Shown piece by piece: positions 44,091 through 53,775 of a DNA stretch of 64,000 bases; position 1 is the first letter of the stretch, and each line of letters begins with the position of its first letter. The stretch is taken from contig CATLAL010000005.1 in assembly GCA_949878425.1 (NCBI GenBank), positions 1 through 64,000 of the forward strand, in the 5' to 3' direction. The position numbers and the translations under genes are program-made. The DNA comes from an uncultured Oscillospiraceae bacterium. Lineage in GTDB: Bacteria; Bacillota; Clostridia; Oscillospirales; Oscillospiraceae. The notes under the pieces were generated by a model. That model was not told where the DNA came from and made no database searches. It saw only the letters and a program-made list of their open reading frames with translations.

Positions 44091-44591
44091 TTATCCTACA
44101 ATCTCTTCCACGTTCTTGCCGCGGATGCGGGCCACCTCAGCGGGGCCCCGCAGGCTCCTGAGCCCCTGGAAGGTGGCGGCTACCACGTTCTGGGGGTTGT
44201 TGGAGCGCAGGCACTTGGCGCGGATGTCCTTGATGCCCGCCGCCTCCATGACGGCGCGGACGGGGCCGCCGGCGATGATGCCGGTGCCCTCGGGGGCGGG
44301 CTTGAGCATCACCCGGCCCGCGCCAAACTCGCCGATCACCTCGTGGGGAATGGTGGCGCCGGAGACGGTGATGTTCACCATGTTCTTCTTCGCGTCCTCC
44401 AGGCCCTTGCGGATGGCCTCCGGGACCTCGGCGGCCTTGCCCAGGCCGAAGCCCACCTTGCCCTTGCCGTCGCCGACAACCATAAGGGCGGAGAATTTCA
44501 TCACGCGGCCGCCCTTGACGGTCTTGGAAACCCGGTTGAGGTGGACGACCTTCTCAATATACTCGCTCTGGGGTTTTTCAAATCTAGGCAT
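44091..44591 (-). CDS. rpsE: 30S ribosomal protein S5
   Basis: A 166-residue small-subunit protein with a double-stranded RNA-binding-like N-domain ([20 protein letters not shown]) and the [20 protein letters not shown] loop ([19 protein letters not shown]), important for decoding fidelity. Normal length. Confidence 0.97.
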   Translation of the reverse strand: MPRFEKPQSEYIEKVVHLNRVSKTVKGGRVMKFSALMVVGDGKGKVGFGLGKAAEVPEAIRKGLEDAKKNMVNITVSGATIPHEVIGEFGAGRVMLKPAPEGTGIIAGGPVRAVMEAAGIKDIRAKCLRSNNPQNVVAATFQGLRSLRGPAEVARIRGKNVEEIVG

Positions 44592-44606
44592 ATTCTCTCT
44601 CCTCCC

Positions 44607-44960
44607 TTAGAACTTCAGGCCGCCTTCGCGGGCGCCCTCAGCCAGCTCGGCCACGCGGCCGTGGTACAGGTAGCCGCCGCGGTCAAAGACCACCGTCTCG
44701 ATGCCCTTGGCGAGAGCCGCCTTGGCCACAGCCTTGCCGACCTCGCGGGCCGCGGCCTTGTTGCCGCCGTTGCCCTCCAGCTTCAGGGAGGAAGCGGAGC
44801 ACAGGGTGACGCCGTTTACGTCGTCGATCACCTGGGCGTAGATGTTCTTCTCACTGCGGAACACGTTGAGACGGGGCCGCTCCGCCGTACCGGAGATCTT
44901 GGCGCGTACCCGCTTATGCCTCTTGAGCCGCTGCGCGTTGGTATCAGGTTTCTTAATCAT
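44607..44960 (-). CDS. rplR: 50S ribosomal protein L18
   Basis: A 117-residue 5S rRNA-binding protein. [20 protein letters not shown] and [20 protein letters not shown] are diagnostic. Between rplF and rpsE. Confidence 0.97.
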   Translation of the reverse strand: MIKKPDTNAQRLKRHKRVRAKISGTAERPRLNVFRSEKNIYAQVIDDVNGVTLCSASSLKLEGNGGNKAAAREVGKAVAKAALAKGIETVVFDRGGYLYHGRVAELAEGAREGGLKF

Positions 44961-44976
44961 ATTTCAGCTCGCCTCC

Positions 44977-45522
44977 TTACTTCTTCGCGCCGGTCTTGCC
45001 GACCTTGCGGCGAATGACCTCGTCCACATACTTGATGCCCTTGCCCTTGTAAGGCTCGGGAGGACGCTTCTCCCGGACTTCGGCGGCGAACTGGCCGACC
45101 TGCTGCTTATCGCAGCCGATGATAACGATCTTGTTGGGAGCGGGAACCTCGATGGTGATGCCGTCCTCCTCAGGCACGGTCACCGGGTGGGAATACCCCA
45201 GGTTCATCACAAGGTTCTTGCCCTCCTTGGCGGCGCGGTAGCCCACGCCGTTGATCTCCAGCTCCTTCTTGTAGGTCTCGTGGACGCCCACCACCATGTT
45301 GTGGAGCAGGGAGCGGGTGAGGCCGTGAAGGGAGCGGTGCTCCTTGGCGTCGGAGGGGCGCTTGACGGTGATCTCGGCGCCGTTCTGCTCAATGACCATG
45401 GCGGGATGGAGCTGCTTGGTCAGGGTGCCCTTGGGACCCTTGACGGTGACGACGTTGCCCTCGGCCACGGTGACTTCCACACCGGCGGGAACGGTAATGG
45501 GCATTCTACCGATTCTACTCAT
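44977..45522 (-). CDS. rplF: 50S ribosomal protein L6
   Basis: A 181-residue protein with two alpha/beta repeats and the C-terminal [19 protein letters not shown] motif. The start is ATG 45522 ([14 protein letters not shown]) with AGGAGGG upstream; a seven-residue extension to 45543 overlaps rpsH and is rejected. Confidence 0.97.
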   Translation of the reverse strand: MSRIGRMPITVPAGVEVTVAEGNVVTVKGPKGTLTKQLHPAMVIEQNGAEITVKRPSDAKEHRSLHGLTRSLLHNMVVGVHETYKKELEINGVGYRAAKEGKNLVMNLGYSHPVTVPEEDGITIEVPAPNKIVIIGCDKQQVGQFAAEVREKRPPEPYKGKGIKYVDEVIRRKVGKTGAKK

Positions 45523-45536
45523 TTCAAATACCCTCC

Positions 45537-45935
45537 TTACCAAACGAATGCCAGGACTTCACCGCCGACGTGGGCCGCCCGCGCGGCCTTGTCGGTCATG
45601 ACGCCCTTGGACGTGGAGATGATGGCGACGCCCAGCCCCCGGAGCACCCGGGGCAGCTCGTCCGCGCCCGCGTAGACCCGCAGGCCGGGCTTGCTGACGC
45701 GGCGGAGACCAGAGATAACCTTCTCCTTGCCGGCGTTGTACTTCAGGGTGATCCGGATGACGCCCTGCACGCCGTCGTCCACCAGCTGGAAGCTCTTGAT
45801 ATAGCCCTCGTCCAGCAGGATCTGGGCAATGGACTTCTTCATGTTGGACGCGGGGATGTCAACGGTGGCGTGCTTGGCGTTGTTCGCGTTGCGGATGCGG
45901 GTCAGCATATCCGCAATGGGATCGGTGATGTGCAT
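45537..45935 (-). CDS. rpsH: 30S ribosomal protein S8
   Basis: A 132-residue central-domain 16S rRNA-binding protein, [20 protein letters not shown], ending GGEVLAFVW. In many bacteria S8 also represses the spc operon. It follows an unusually long gap (324 bp) after rpsZ that contains a MITE-like repeat. Confidence 0.97.
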   Translation of the reverse strand: MHITDPIADMLTRIRNANNAKHATVDIPASNMKKSIAQILLDEGYIKSFQLVDDGVQGVIRITLKYNAGKEKVISGLRRVSKPGLRVYAGADELPRVLRGLGVAIISTSKGVMTDKAARAAHVGGEVLAFVW

Positions 45936-46065
45936 AAAGTGTTTTCCTCCTCATTCGAAGTTACAGCTCTCGGCTGTTCAGGCGGCGAGGTATCGCCGTG
46001 AATTGGGAAATTCCCGGCGACCTTTCGCCATCCTTTCGGATAAATCTCTGCGGCGCGGGGCATAG

Positions 46066-46240
46066 GGCATACATACTTTTTCTTGAAAGAAAAAAGTATC
46101 AAAAAAGAACTTTTGTCGAAAAGCTATCGCCCTTCTCCGTATAGCTGTAATAGGAAAAACATAAGCAAAACGAAGTTTTGCGCAAAAAGTTTTTCTTTTT
46201 GATTCTTTTTCTTTGTTCACAAAGAAAAAGAATGTATGCC
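46066..46240 (-). repeat. MITE-like repeat family 1, copy C, inside the spc operon
   Basis: A complete 175-bp copy with terminal inverted repeats GGCATACATACTTTTT (from 46066) and its counterpart ending ATGTATGCC at 46240. Each end forms a hairpin (ACTTTTTTC-type and ATTCTTTTTCTTTG-type with its complement). The interior contains GCAAAACGAAGTTTTGCGCA. It lies between rpsZ and rpsH, so it is transcribed with the ribosomal operon. Confidence 0.8.
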
Positions 46241-46259
46241 TCCCTTGTGGCCGGCCTCT

Positions 46260-46445
46260 TTACCAGGAGGCCTTGCGCACGCCGGGGATCTCGCCCTTAT
46301 AGGCCAGCTCTCTAAAGCAGATACGGCAGACGCCGTAGTTGCGCAGATAGGCGTGGGGGCGGCCGCAGATCTTGCAGCGGTTGTACTTGCGGCTGGAGAA
46401 CTTGGGCTCGGCCTGCTGCTTAAGAATCATAGACTTCTTTGCCAT
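46260..46445 (-). CDS. rpsZ: 30S ribosomal protein S14, zinc-binding type
   Basis: A 61-residue short S14 with four zinc ligands in [20 protein letters not shown]. The short zinc form is the one usual in Firmicutes. Situated between rplE and rpsH. Confidence 0.97.
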   Translation of the reverse strand: MAKKSMILKQQAEPKFSSRKYNRCKICGRPHAYLRNYGVCRICFRELAYKGEIPGVRKASW

Positions 46446-46462
46446 TTTTTAACCCTCCCTTA

Positions 46463-47011
<549 letters not shown>

Positions 47012-47031
47012 AGTGTTCGTCCGCTCCTTTC

Positions 47032-47343
47032 TTACAGCTCCGCGCCGCAGTGCTTGCACACGCGGGACTTCTTATCGCCCTCGATCTTGTGGGCCACCCG
47101 GGTGCCCTTGCCGCACTTGGGGCAGACCACCTGGACCTTGCTGGCGTACAGGGGGGCCTCCCGGCGCACGATGCCGCCCTCCTCGCCCTGACGGCGGGGC
47201 TTGGTGTGGCAGGTGACCATGTTCACGCCCTCTACCACAACCTTGGAAGCCTTGGGGAGGGTGCTCTGCACCTTGCCCTGCTTGCCCTTGTCCTTGCCGG
47301 ACAGGACGACCACCGTGTCGCCCTTCTTCACATTCATAGCCAT
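47032..47343 (-). CDS. rplX: 50S ribosomal protein L24
   Basis: A 103-residue assembly-initiating protein with a KOW motif ([20 protein letters not shown]) and a C-terminal cysteine pair set [10 protein letters not shown]...CKHCG. Normal place after rplN. Confidence 0.97.
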   Translation of the reverse strand: MAMNVKKGDTVVVLSGKDKGKQGKVQSTLPKASKVVVEGVNMVTCHTKPRRQGEEGGIVRREAPLYASKVQVVCPKCGKGTRVAHKIEGDKKSRVCKHCGAEL

Positions 47344-47359
47344 TCTCTTTCGCTCCTCC

Positions 47360-47728
47360 TTACACCACTTCCGGAGCCAGGGACAGGATCTTCATGTAGT
47401 CCTTGTCCCGCAGCTCGCGGGCCACAGGCCCAAAGATGCGGGTCCCCCGGGGGTTCCGGTCGTCCCGGATGAGGACGGCGGCGTTGTCGTCAAAGCGGAC
47501 GTAGGTCCCGTCGGCCCGGCGCACGCCCTTGGCGCTGCGGACGATGACGGCCTTGACCACCTCGCCCTTCTTCACCGTGCCGCCGGGGGTGGACTTGCGC
47601 ACGGAGGCGACGATCACGTCGCCGATGTTGCCGTACTTGCGCTTGGAGCCGCCCAGGACACGAATGCACTTGATCTCCTTGGCGCCGGTATTATCGGCGA
47701 CCTTCAAAAAGGTTTCCTGCTGGATCAT
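47360..47728 (-). CDS. rplN: 50S ribosomal protein L14
   Basis: A 122-residue five-stranded barrel protein at the subunit interface, [20 protein letters not shown], ending [11 protein letters not shown]. Normal length and place. Confidence 0.98.
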   Translation of the reverse strand: MIQQETFLKVADNTGAKEIKCIRVLGGSKRKYGNIGDVIVASVRKSTPGGTVKKGEVVKAVIVRSAKGVRRADGTYVRFDDNAAVLIRDDRNPRGTRIFGPVARELRDKDYMKILSLAPEVV

Positions 47729-47742
47729 TTTCCGGCTCCTCC

Positions 47743-48006
47743 TTACTTCGCTTTCTCAATGATCTCGACCACGCGCCATCTCTTATCGCGGGAGAGGGGG
47801 CGGGTCTCCATGACCTTGACCTTGTCGCCGACGCCGCAGCTGTTGCGCTCATCGTGAGCCTTCAGCTTGTAGGTGCGGCCGACGATCTTCTTATACAGCG
47901 GGTGGGCCACCCGGTCCTCGATGGCCACGACCACGGTCTTATCCATCTTGTCGCTGACGACCTTGCCAACCCGGGTCTTACGGGAGGAATTTCTCGCTTC
48001 ACTCAT
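47743..48006 (-). CDS. rpsQ: 30S ribosomal protein S17
   Basis: An 87-residue OB-fold protein; [20 protein letters not shown] and [19 protein letters not shown] are diagnostic. Confidence 0.97.
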   Translation of the reverse strand: MSEARNSSRKTRVGKVVSDKMDKTVVVAIEDRVAHPLYKKIVGRTYKLKAHDERNSCGVGDKVKVMETRPLSRDKRWRVVEIIEKAK

Positions 48007-48025
48007 CTCGATTTACCTCCTTCTC

Positions 48026-48229
48026 TTACTTCGCGGCAGCAGCAGCCTGCTGCTCGCGGATAACGGTTTTGACTCGGGCAATGTCGCGCTTGACCTCGGC
48101 GATCTTCAGGGGATTGTCCAGCTGGTTGGTGGCGTGCTGCATGCGCAGGAAGAAGAGGTCCTTCTTCAGGCTCACCAGCTTCTCGCTGCGCTCTGCCTCG
48201 CTCATCTTACGGATCTCACTTGCCTTCAT
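48026..48229 (-). CDS. rpmC: 50S ribosomal protein L29
   Basis: A 67-residue two-helix protein at the exit tunnel ([40 protein letters not shown]). ATG 48229 with AGGTGA fits the family start; a GTG at 48238 would add three residues. It overlaps the rplP stop region only slightly if the GTG is used. A short Ala-rich tail ends QQAAAAAK. Confidence 0.95.
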   Translation of the reverse strand: MKASEIRKMSEAERSEKLVSLKKDLFFLRMQHATNQLDNPLKIAEVKRDIARVKTVIREQQAAAAAK

Positions 48230-48230
48230 C

Positions 48231-48665
48231 TCATTCACCTACTTCCTGCGGTTCCAGGTCCTCGCGCTTGACGATCTTCGTCTTGATGGGCAGCTTGTGG
48301 CTGGCCAGACGCAGGGCCTCCCGGGCGACCTCCTCGGGCACGCCGGCGATCTCGAACATCACGCGGCCGGGCTTCACCACGGCCACCCAGTACTCAGGGG
48401 AGCCCTTACCGGAGCCCATGCGGGTCTCGGCCGGCTTCTCGGTGACGGGCTTGTCGGGGAAAATCTTGATCCAGACCTGGCCGCCGCGCTTGGTGTAGCG
48501 GGTCATGGCGATACGGGCGGCCTCGATCTGGTTGCTGGTGATCCACGCCGGCTCGGTGGCCACCAGGCCGAACTCACCGTAGGTAACCGTGTTGCCCCGG
48601 GTGGCCTTGCCGGTGAGGCGGCCGCGATGGACTCTGCGGTACTTGACTCTCTTGGGCAGAAGCAT
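48231..48665 (-). CDS. rplP: 50S ribosomal protein L16
   Basis: A 144-residue protein near the peptidyl transferase centre; [20 protein letters not shown] and [20 protein letters not shown] are diagnostic. It shares one base with the rpsC stop. Confidence 0.98.
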   Translation of the reverse strand: MLLPKRVKYRRVHRGRLTGKATRGNTVTYGEFGLVATEPAWITSNQIEAARIAMTRYTKRGGQVWIKIFPDKPVTEKPAETRMGSGKGSPEYWVAVVKPGRVMFEIAGVPEEVAREALRLASHKLPIKTKIVKREDLEPQEVGE

Positions 48666-49528
48666 TACTGAGCGCCTCCTTCTTTCTTCTCAGGGCGGGG
48701 GCCGCGGCTCTCGCCGCTGCGGTTGAAGCCGCCCTGCCCGTCGCGGCGGGGGCCGCGGCTGTCGTTGCTGCGATTGAAACCACCGCGGTTGTCGCGGTTA
48801 AAGCCTCCGCGGCGGTCGCCGTCCCGGCGGGGGCGGCGCTCACGGCGCTCCTCGTAGGGCTTGGAGGTGTCAATGGTGCGGGGGGTGGTGCGCAGGGCCT
48901 GAGAGAGGACCTCGCCCTTGTAGATCCACACCTTCACGCCGATGCGGCCAAAGGTGGTGGCGGCCTCCGCAAAGCCGTACTCGATGTCCGCGCGGATGGT
49001 CTGCAGGGGGATGGTGCCCTCGTGGTAGTGCTCCACGCCGGCGATCTCCCGGCCGCCCAGACGGCCGGAGCAGCAGCACTTGATGCCCTTGGCGCCGGCG
49101 CGCATGGCCCGGCCCATGGCGTTCTTCATGGCCCGGCGGTGGCTGATGCGCTTCTCCAGCTGGGCGGCGATGTTCTCCGCCACCAGCTGGGCGTTCATGT
49201 CAGGGGAGCGGACCTCCACGATGTTCAGCTTGGTGGGCTTGCCGATGAGCTTCTCCACCTCCAGGCGGGTGGCCTCGATGTCCTTGCCCTCCTTGCCGAT
49301 CACCATGCCGGGGCGGGCGCAGTGGAGGAAGATGGTCACGCCGCCGTTGGAGCGCTCGATTTCGATCTTGGGCACCTGGGCGTTGAAAAGCTTCTTCTTG
49401 AGAAACTCGCGGATCTTCTTGTCCTCCACCAGGAGGTCGCCCACCTTCTCACTGCTGGCATACCAACGGGAATCCCAGTCCTTGATGACGCCCACGCGCA
49501 TGCCGTGGGGATTTACCTTCTGTCCCAT
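48665..49528 (-). CDS. rpsC: 30S ribosomal protein S3 with an Arg-Gly-rich C-terminal extension
   Basis: A 287-residue protein. KH domain and S3 C-domain occupy residues 1 to about 215 ([20 protein letters not shown]). About 70 additional residues follow, made of Arg/Gly/Asn-rich units ([20 protein letters not shown], then [20 protein letters not shown]). S3 is normally about 210-230 residues; such tails occur in some Clostridia. The tail is predicted to be disordered and basic, probably RNA-interacting. Confidence 0.96.
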   Translation of the reverse strand: MGQKVNPHGMRVGVIKDWDSRWYASSEKVGDLLVEDKKIREFLKKKLFNAQVPKIEIERSNGGVTIFLHCARPGMVIGKEGKDIEATRLEVEKLIGKPTKLNIVEVRSPDMNAQLVAENIAAQLEKRISHRRAMKNAMGRAMRAGAKGIKCCCSGRLGGREIAGVEHYHEGTIPLQTIRADIEYGFAEAATTFGRIGVKVWIYKGEVLSQALRTTPRTIDTSKPYEERRERRPRRDGDRRGGFNRDNRGGFNRSNDSRGPRRDGQGGFNRSGESRGPRPEKKEGGAQ

Positions 49529-49543
49529 AAACTGTCTCCCTTC

Positions 49544-49879
49544 TTAAGCCTTCTCCGCGACCGCCAGGGTCACGTGAGAGGTCCTCTTGTTGATCCGGTA
49601 GGCGCGGCCCTGAGCCCGGGGCATCACTCTCTTGAGGATGGGGCCGGGGGTGGCGAACACCTGGGACACATAGAGGCTCTCCACATCCATGCTGTAGTTG
49701 TTCTCCGCGTTGGCCACAGCGCTCTTGAGGAGCTTCATCATCGGCTCAGAGGCAGCCTTGGGGGTCTGCATGAGGATGGCCATAGCGGCGTTCACGTCCT
49801 TGCCGCGGATCAGGTCCGCCACAATCTGCACCTTGCGGGGAGCGATGCGGAGGTATTTCAAATAAGCCATTGCTTCCAT
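49544..49879 (-). CDS. rplV: 50S ribosomal protein L22
   Basis: A 111-residue protein whose beta-hairpin lines the exit tunnel ([20 protein letters not shown]). It starts [18 protein letters not shown]. Normal length. Confidence 0.97.
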   Translation of the reverse strand: MEAMAYLKYLRIAPRKVQIVADLIRGKDVNAAMAILMQTPKAASEPMMKLLKSAVANAENNYSMDVESLYVSQVFATPGPILKRVMPRAQGRAYRINKRTSHVTLAVAEKA

Positions 49880-49900
49880 TTTATCCTGCGTCCTCCTTCA

Positions 49901-50164
49901 TTACTTGCCCTTGGCGTGGCCGCGGAAGGTCCTCGTGGGGGCGAACTCCCCCAGCTTGTGGCCCACCATATCCTCCTGAATGTAGACGGGCACGTGCTTG
50001 CGCCCGTCGTGGACGGCGATGGTGTGGCCCACGAAGGCGGGGAAGATGGTGGAGCGACGGCTCCAGGTCTTGAGCACCTTCTTCTCGCCCTTGTTGTTCA
50101 TTTCCTCGACCCGCTTGAGAAGCTCGGGAGCAACATACGGGCCTTTCTTGATCGATCTGCTCAT
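49901..50164 (-). CDS. rpsS: 30S ribosomal protein S19
   Basis: An 87-residue head protein, [20 protein letters not shown], ending [16 protein letters not shown]. Diagnostic and full length. Confidence 0.97.
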   Translation of the reverse strand: MSRSIKKGPYVAPELLKRVEEMNNKGEKKVLKTWSRRSTIFPAFVGHTIAVHDGRKHVPVYIQEDMVGHKLGEFAPTRTFRGHAKGK

Positions 50165-50180
50165 ATCCTCATATGCCTCC

Positions 50181-51017
50181 TTACTTCATATTCCTGCGCC
50201 GGACAATAAACTTATCCGTGGGGTTCTTGGTCTTGCGGGTCTTGTAGCCCAGGGCCGGCTTGCCCCAGGGGGTGACCGGGCCGGGACGGCCCACCGGGCT
50301 CTTGCCCTCGCCGCCGCCGTGGGGGTGGTCGCAGGGGTTCATCACGGAGCCGCGGACCGTGGGACGCCAGCCCATGTGGCGCTTGCGGCCGGCCTTGCCC
50401 AGGTTGATGTTCTCGTGCTCCAGGTTCCCCACCTGGCCGATGGTGGCCATGCAGTTGAGGCGGATGATGCGCACCTCGCCGGAGGGCATGCGGATCTGGG
50501 CGTCGGAGCCCTCCTTGGCCATCAGCTGGGCGCTGGCGCCGGCGGAGCGGACCAGCTGGCCGCCCTTGCCGGGGTGCATCTCGATGTTGTGGATCACGGT
50601 GCCCACGGGGATGTTGGCCAGGGGCAGGGCGTTGCCGGGCTTGATGTCGGCGGAAGCGGAGGAGAGCACCTTGTCGCCGGCGTTCAGGCCCACAGGGGCC
50701 AGGATATACCGGCGCTCGCCGTCCTCATACTCCAGCAGCGCGATGTTGGCGCTGCGGTTGGGGTCGTACTCCAGGCGCAGTACCGTGGCGCTCATGTCCA
50801 TCTTGTCCCGCTTGAAGTCGATCACACGGTACTTGCGCTTGTTGCCGCCGCCCCGGTGGCGGACGGTGATGCGGCCGTAGCTGTTGCGGCCGGAGTGCTT
50901 CTTGAGCACCTCGGTGAGGCTGGCTTCCGGCTTGGCCTTCTTGTCAATGCCATCGAAGCCGGAGACCGTCATCTGCCGGCGGGACGGGGTAGTGGGCTTA
51001 AAAGATTTAATCGACAT
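50181..51017 (-). CDS. rplB: 50S ribosomal protein L2
   Basis: A 278-residue protein needed for subunit association and peptidyl transfer; [20 protein letters not shown] and [20 protein letters not shown] loop ([20 protein letters not shown]) are diagnostic. Confidence 0.98.
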   Translation of the reverse strand: MSIKSFKPTTPSRRQMTVSGFDGIDKKAKPEASLTEVLKKHSGRNSYGRITVRHRGGGNKRKYRVIDFKRDKMDMSATVLRLEYDPNRSANIALLEYEDGERRYILAPVGLNAGDKVLSSASADIKPGNALPLANIPVGTVIHNIEMHPGKGGQLVRSAGASAQLMAKEGSDAQIRMPSGEVRIIRLNCMATIGQVGNLEHENINLGKAGRKRHMGWRPTVRGSVMNPCDHPHGGGEGKSPVGRPGPVTPWGKPALGYKTRKTKNPTDKFIVRRRNMK

Positions 51018-51032
51018 GGTTCATTCTCCTCC

Positions 51033-51326
51033 TTACACCATACCCTCGAACAGCTCGATGGTCTTGGAATCCTCGGTCAGCTGGACGATGGCCTTTTTCC
51101 AGTCCTTGGTGTAGCCGGGGCGGCCGGCGCCCATGCGCTTCATCTTGCCGTGGACGGTCATGGTGTTGACCTTGGCGACCTTGACGCCGAAGGCCTCCTC
51201 AACGGCCTTTTTGATCTCGATCTTCCCGGCGGCCGGGAGGACCTCGAACACATACTTCTTATCCGCGGCGCCGGCCATGGAGCGCTCGGTGATGATGGGG
51301 CGGATGATGACATCGTATGAGATCAT
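51033..51326 (-). CDS. rplW: 50S ribosomal protein L23
   Basis: A 97-residue protein at the exit-tunnel mouth, docking site for SRP and trigger factor; starts [17 protein letters not shown]. It overlaps rplD by one base. Confidence 0.97.
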   Translation of the reverse strand: MISYDVIIRPIITERSMAGAADKKYVFEVLPAAGKIEIKKAVEEAFGVKVAKVNTMTVHGKMKRMGAGRPGYTKDWKKAIVQLTEDSKTIELFEGMV

Positions 51327-51943
51327 TATGCGTACACCTCCTCGATAGTGGCGAGGGCGGCCTGGTCCACCACCAGGTACTTGGCGTTGAGGATATCATA
51401 CACGCTCAGCTGCCTGGCGGGGGCGGTGACAACGCCGGGGATGTTGCGGGCGCTCCTCACTACGGTCTGGTCCACCTCGTTGGTGACCACGACGGCCTTG
51501 CCGTCGCACTTCACGGCGTCCAGGAAGCCCTGGAAGGCCTTGGTCTTGATGGCGTCCATCCTGATGGAGTCCACCACGATCACCCGCTCCTCAGCCGCCT
51601 TGGCGGAGAGGACGCTCTTCAGGGCCAGACGGCGCACCTTCTTGTTGAGCGTATAGCTGTAGCTGCGGGGCTTGGGGGCAAAGGCGATGCCGCCGTGGGT
51701 CCACTGGGGGGCCCGGGTGCTGCCCTGGCGGGCGCGGCCGGCGCCCTTCTGGCGCCAGGGCTTTCTGCCGCCGCCGGACACCTCGGCCCGGGTCAGGGCG
51801 CTCTGGGTGCCCTGCCGGCAGTTGGCCAGATGGTTTTTCACCACCTCATGCACAACGTGCATATTGGGCTCGATGCCGAAGATGGCGGCATTGAGCTCCA
51901 CCTGGCCGACCTCGCTGCCGGCCATATTCAGTACTTTCGTCAT
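51326..51943 (-). CDS. rplD: 50S ribosomal protein L4
   Basis: A 205-residue protein with the tunnel loop [19 protein letters not shown]. In some bacteria L4 represses the S10 operon; a leader hairpin upstream of rpsJ could be relevant. Confidence 0.97.
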   Translation of the reverse strand: MTKVLNMAGSEVGQVELNAAIFGIEPNMHVVHEVVKNHLANCRQGTQSALTRAEVSGGGRKPWRQKGAGRARQGSTRAPQWTHGGIAFAPKPRSYSYTLNKKVRRLALKSVLSAKAAEERVIVVDSIRMDAIKTKAFQGFLDAVKCDGKAVVVTNEVDQTVVRSARNIPGVVTAPARQLSVYDILNAKYLVVDQAALATIEEVYA

Positions 51944-51964
51944 TGCTCAGCACTCTCCCTTCCC

Positions 51965-52687
51965 TTACCGTCTTGCCGAGGCCTTCTGCGGGTTGACGCG
52001 GGCAGAAGCCTTCTGCGGGTTGGCGCTGGTGCCGGCCTCGCCCTTCTTCACGATGATGGTCTTGGCGGTGGAGCGGATGGTGACCAGGCCGCCCTTGGGG
52101 CCGGGAACCGCGCCGCGGACCACGATCATGTTCAGCTCCGGGTCTACCTTCACCACGTCCAGGTTCATGATCGTAACCTGGTCAACGCCCATGTGGCCCG
52201 CGCCCTTGGTGCCCTTGAAAATGCGGCTGGGGTCGGTGCCGGAGCCCAGAGAGCCCTGGTGCCGGGCCACGGGGCCGGTGCCGTGGGTGGCCTTCAGGGT
52301 GCGGTTGCCGTGGCGCTTGACAACGCCCGCGTAGCCGTGGCCCTTGCTGACGCCGGTGACGTCCACGTGGTCGCCCTCGGCAAACATGTCGGCCTTGACG
52401 ATGTCGCCCACGTTCATCTCCGCGGCCTTGTTGAGCTGGAATTCCTTCAGGTGCTTCTTGGGGGACACGCCGGCCTTTTTCAGGTGGCCCTGCTGGGGCT
52501 TGGTCAGCTTCCGCTCGCTGACGTCCTCATAGCCCAGCTGCACGGCCTCGTAGCCGTCCTTCTCGGCGGTCTTTTTCTGCACCACGACGCAGGGTCCGGC
52601 CTCAATGACGGTAACCGGAATCACCTTGCCGTCGGTGTCGAAGATCTGGCTCATGCCGACCTTCTTGCCGATGATTGCTTTCTCCAT
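51965..52687 (-). CDS. rplC: 50S ribosomal protein L3 with a repetitive C-terminal tail
   Basis: A 240-residue protein. The core (about 1-210) is typical: KKVGMSQIFDTDGKVIPVTV, FKGTKGAGHMG. After KTIIVKKGEAGTSA the C-terminus carries a tandem octapeptide, NPQKASAR twice, then R. The nucleotide repeat is obvious at 51974-52024. Normal L3 is about 205-215 residues. It is 342 bp from rpsJ, far more than usual. Confidence 0.96.
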   Translation of the reverse strand: MEKAIIGKKVGMSQIFDTDGKVIPVTVIEAGPCVVVQKKTAEKDGYEAVQLGYEDVSERKLTKPQQGHLKKAGVSPKKHLKEFQLNKAAEMNVGDIVKADMFAEGDHVDVTGVSKGHGYAGVVKRHGNRTLKATHGTGPVARHQGSLGSGTDPSRIFKGTKGAGHMGVDQVTIMNLDVVKVDPELNMIVVRGAVPGPKGGLVTIRSTAKTIIVKKGEAGTSANPQKASARVNPQKASARR

Positions 52688-53029
52688 TGGTCCTTACTCC
52701 TTTTTATCAGGTTATTGGTCGGCGCGGCTCCCGGGGCTTTGGCCCCTTGTCCGCAACGACTTGACCCCGTCCGCCTCACGCAAGTCGGCGGACAGATGGG
52801 TGGCAAAATTTCTTTCAAATGAAATGGTCCGGCCATTTCATTTGAGCCAGAGCGGTCGTTCAGCGGAGCTGAACGACCCAGCCTCGCTTCGTTTCGCGCC
52901 TCGCTGGCGCTCGGCGCTCACTCCGCGCGGTGTTTTTTCCGACGTACATGCCGCCGGAAAAACAATCTCAAGTTATTTTGCCGCAGCGGCGGCAAAACTC
53001 TTGCAGAGGGCCTTCCTTCGGGCGTCTTA
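52688..53029. other. Hairpin-rich 342-bp gap between rpsJ and rplC
   Basis: No gene. Hairpins: TCAAATGAAATGG (52815-52827) with 52833-52845; GGTCGTTCAGC (52854-52864) with 52868-52878; GTTTTTTCCG with CGGAAAAAC around 52933-52964; TTTTGCCGC with GCGGCAAAA around 52977-52998. This separates the first two genes of the S10 operon, which are normally nearly adjacent. Confidence 0.7.
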
Positions 53030-53338
53030 TCAGAGCTTGATCTCGATCTCCACGCCCGCAGGCAGCTCCAGGCTCATCAGGGCCTCCACGGTCTTGGGGC
53101 TGGAGTTGGTAATGTCGATGAGGCGCTTGTGGGTGCGGCGCTCGAACTGCTCGCGGCTGTCCTTGTTGACGTGGACAGAGCGCAGGATGGTCACAACCTC
53201 CTTCTTGGTGGGCAGGGGGATGGGGCCGGAGACGTTGGCGCCGGTGCGCTTGGCGGTCTCAACGATGGTCTCGGCAGACTTGTCGATGACCTGGTGGTCG
53301 TAGGCCTTCAGGCGGATGCGGATCATTTCTTTTGCCAT
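53030..53338 (-). CDS. rpsJ: 30S ribosomal protein S10
   Basis: A 102-residue protein of the 30S head, also the NusE antitermination factor. [37 protein letters not shown] and [15 protein letters not shown] are diagnostic. The start is ATG 53338 with GAGGAACG; a five-residue extension is rejected. First gene of the superoperon. Confidence 0.98.
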   Translation of the reverse strand: MAKEMIRIRLKAYDHQVIDKSAETIVETAKRTGANVSGPIPLPTKKEVVTILRSVHVNKDSREQFERRTHKRLIDITNSSPKTVEALMSLELPAGVEIEIKL

Positions 53339-53448
53339 TGCTCGTTCCTCCATAATTTGTACAAAGCAGTATTCGGGATGTTCCTTACTCTGTACGGCGG
53401 GAAAGTTCTTTCCGCTTATCCGTGCGTATCATTCCTGCTCATAGAAAA

Positions 53449-53471
53449 TACCGGCGCAAAAAAGGCCGGTA
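53449..53471 (-). other. Leader hairpin of the S10 operon
   Basis: On the minus strand TACCGGC (53471-53465) pairs with GCCGGTA (53455-53449) and is followed by TTTTC. It is inside the roughly 290-nt leader and could act as an attenuator or a ribosomal-protein target. Confidence 0.5.
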
Positions 53472-53631
53472 CTGTCCATGGCACGGCGATCTACGCCGCG
53501 GAAAAGGACCTTCTCAGCCGCCCGATTATCGGACATACTCCGCGGAAGTTACCGGCTCGCGCCGCAATCTCCCGCATCATCGCAGTGCCTGGCGGATGCC
53601 AAAGCATGGCAATCCCCGCGCAAGCCTTGTC

Positions 53632-53660
53632 AGTATACAGCAAGCGCGGGAAATTGTCAA
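53632..53660 (-). promoter_or_regulatory. Promoter of the S10-spc-alpha superoperon
   Basis: On the minus strand TTGACA (53660-53655), exactly 17 bases, TATACT (53637-53632). It is the only consensus promoter seen upstream of rpsJ and probably drives the whole minus-strand cluster down to rplQ. Confidence 0.85.
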
Positions 53661-53775
53661 GAGAAAGTTCTCTTTTTTTCATAAATCTTTGGAGAAATTT
53701 TCGTGGAAATGTACGGAGACGGAGGAGATTGGTCCAATGGGCCTTCCCCTCCGCCTCCCGCTGCGAATCTGCTAA

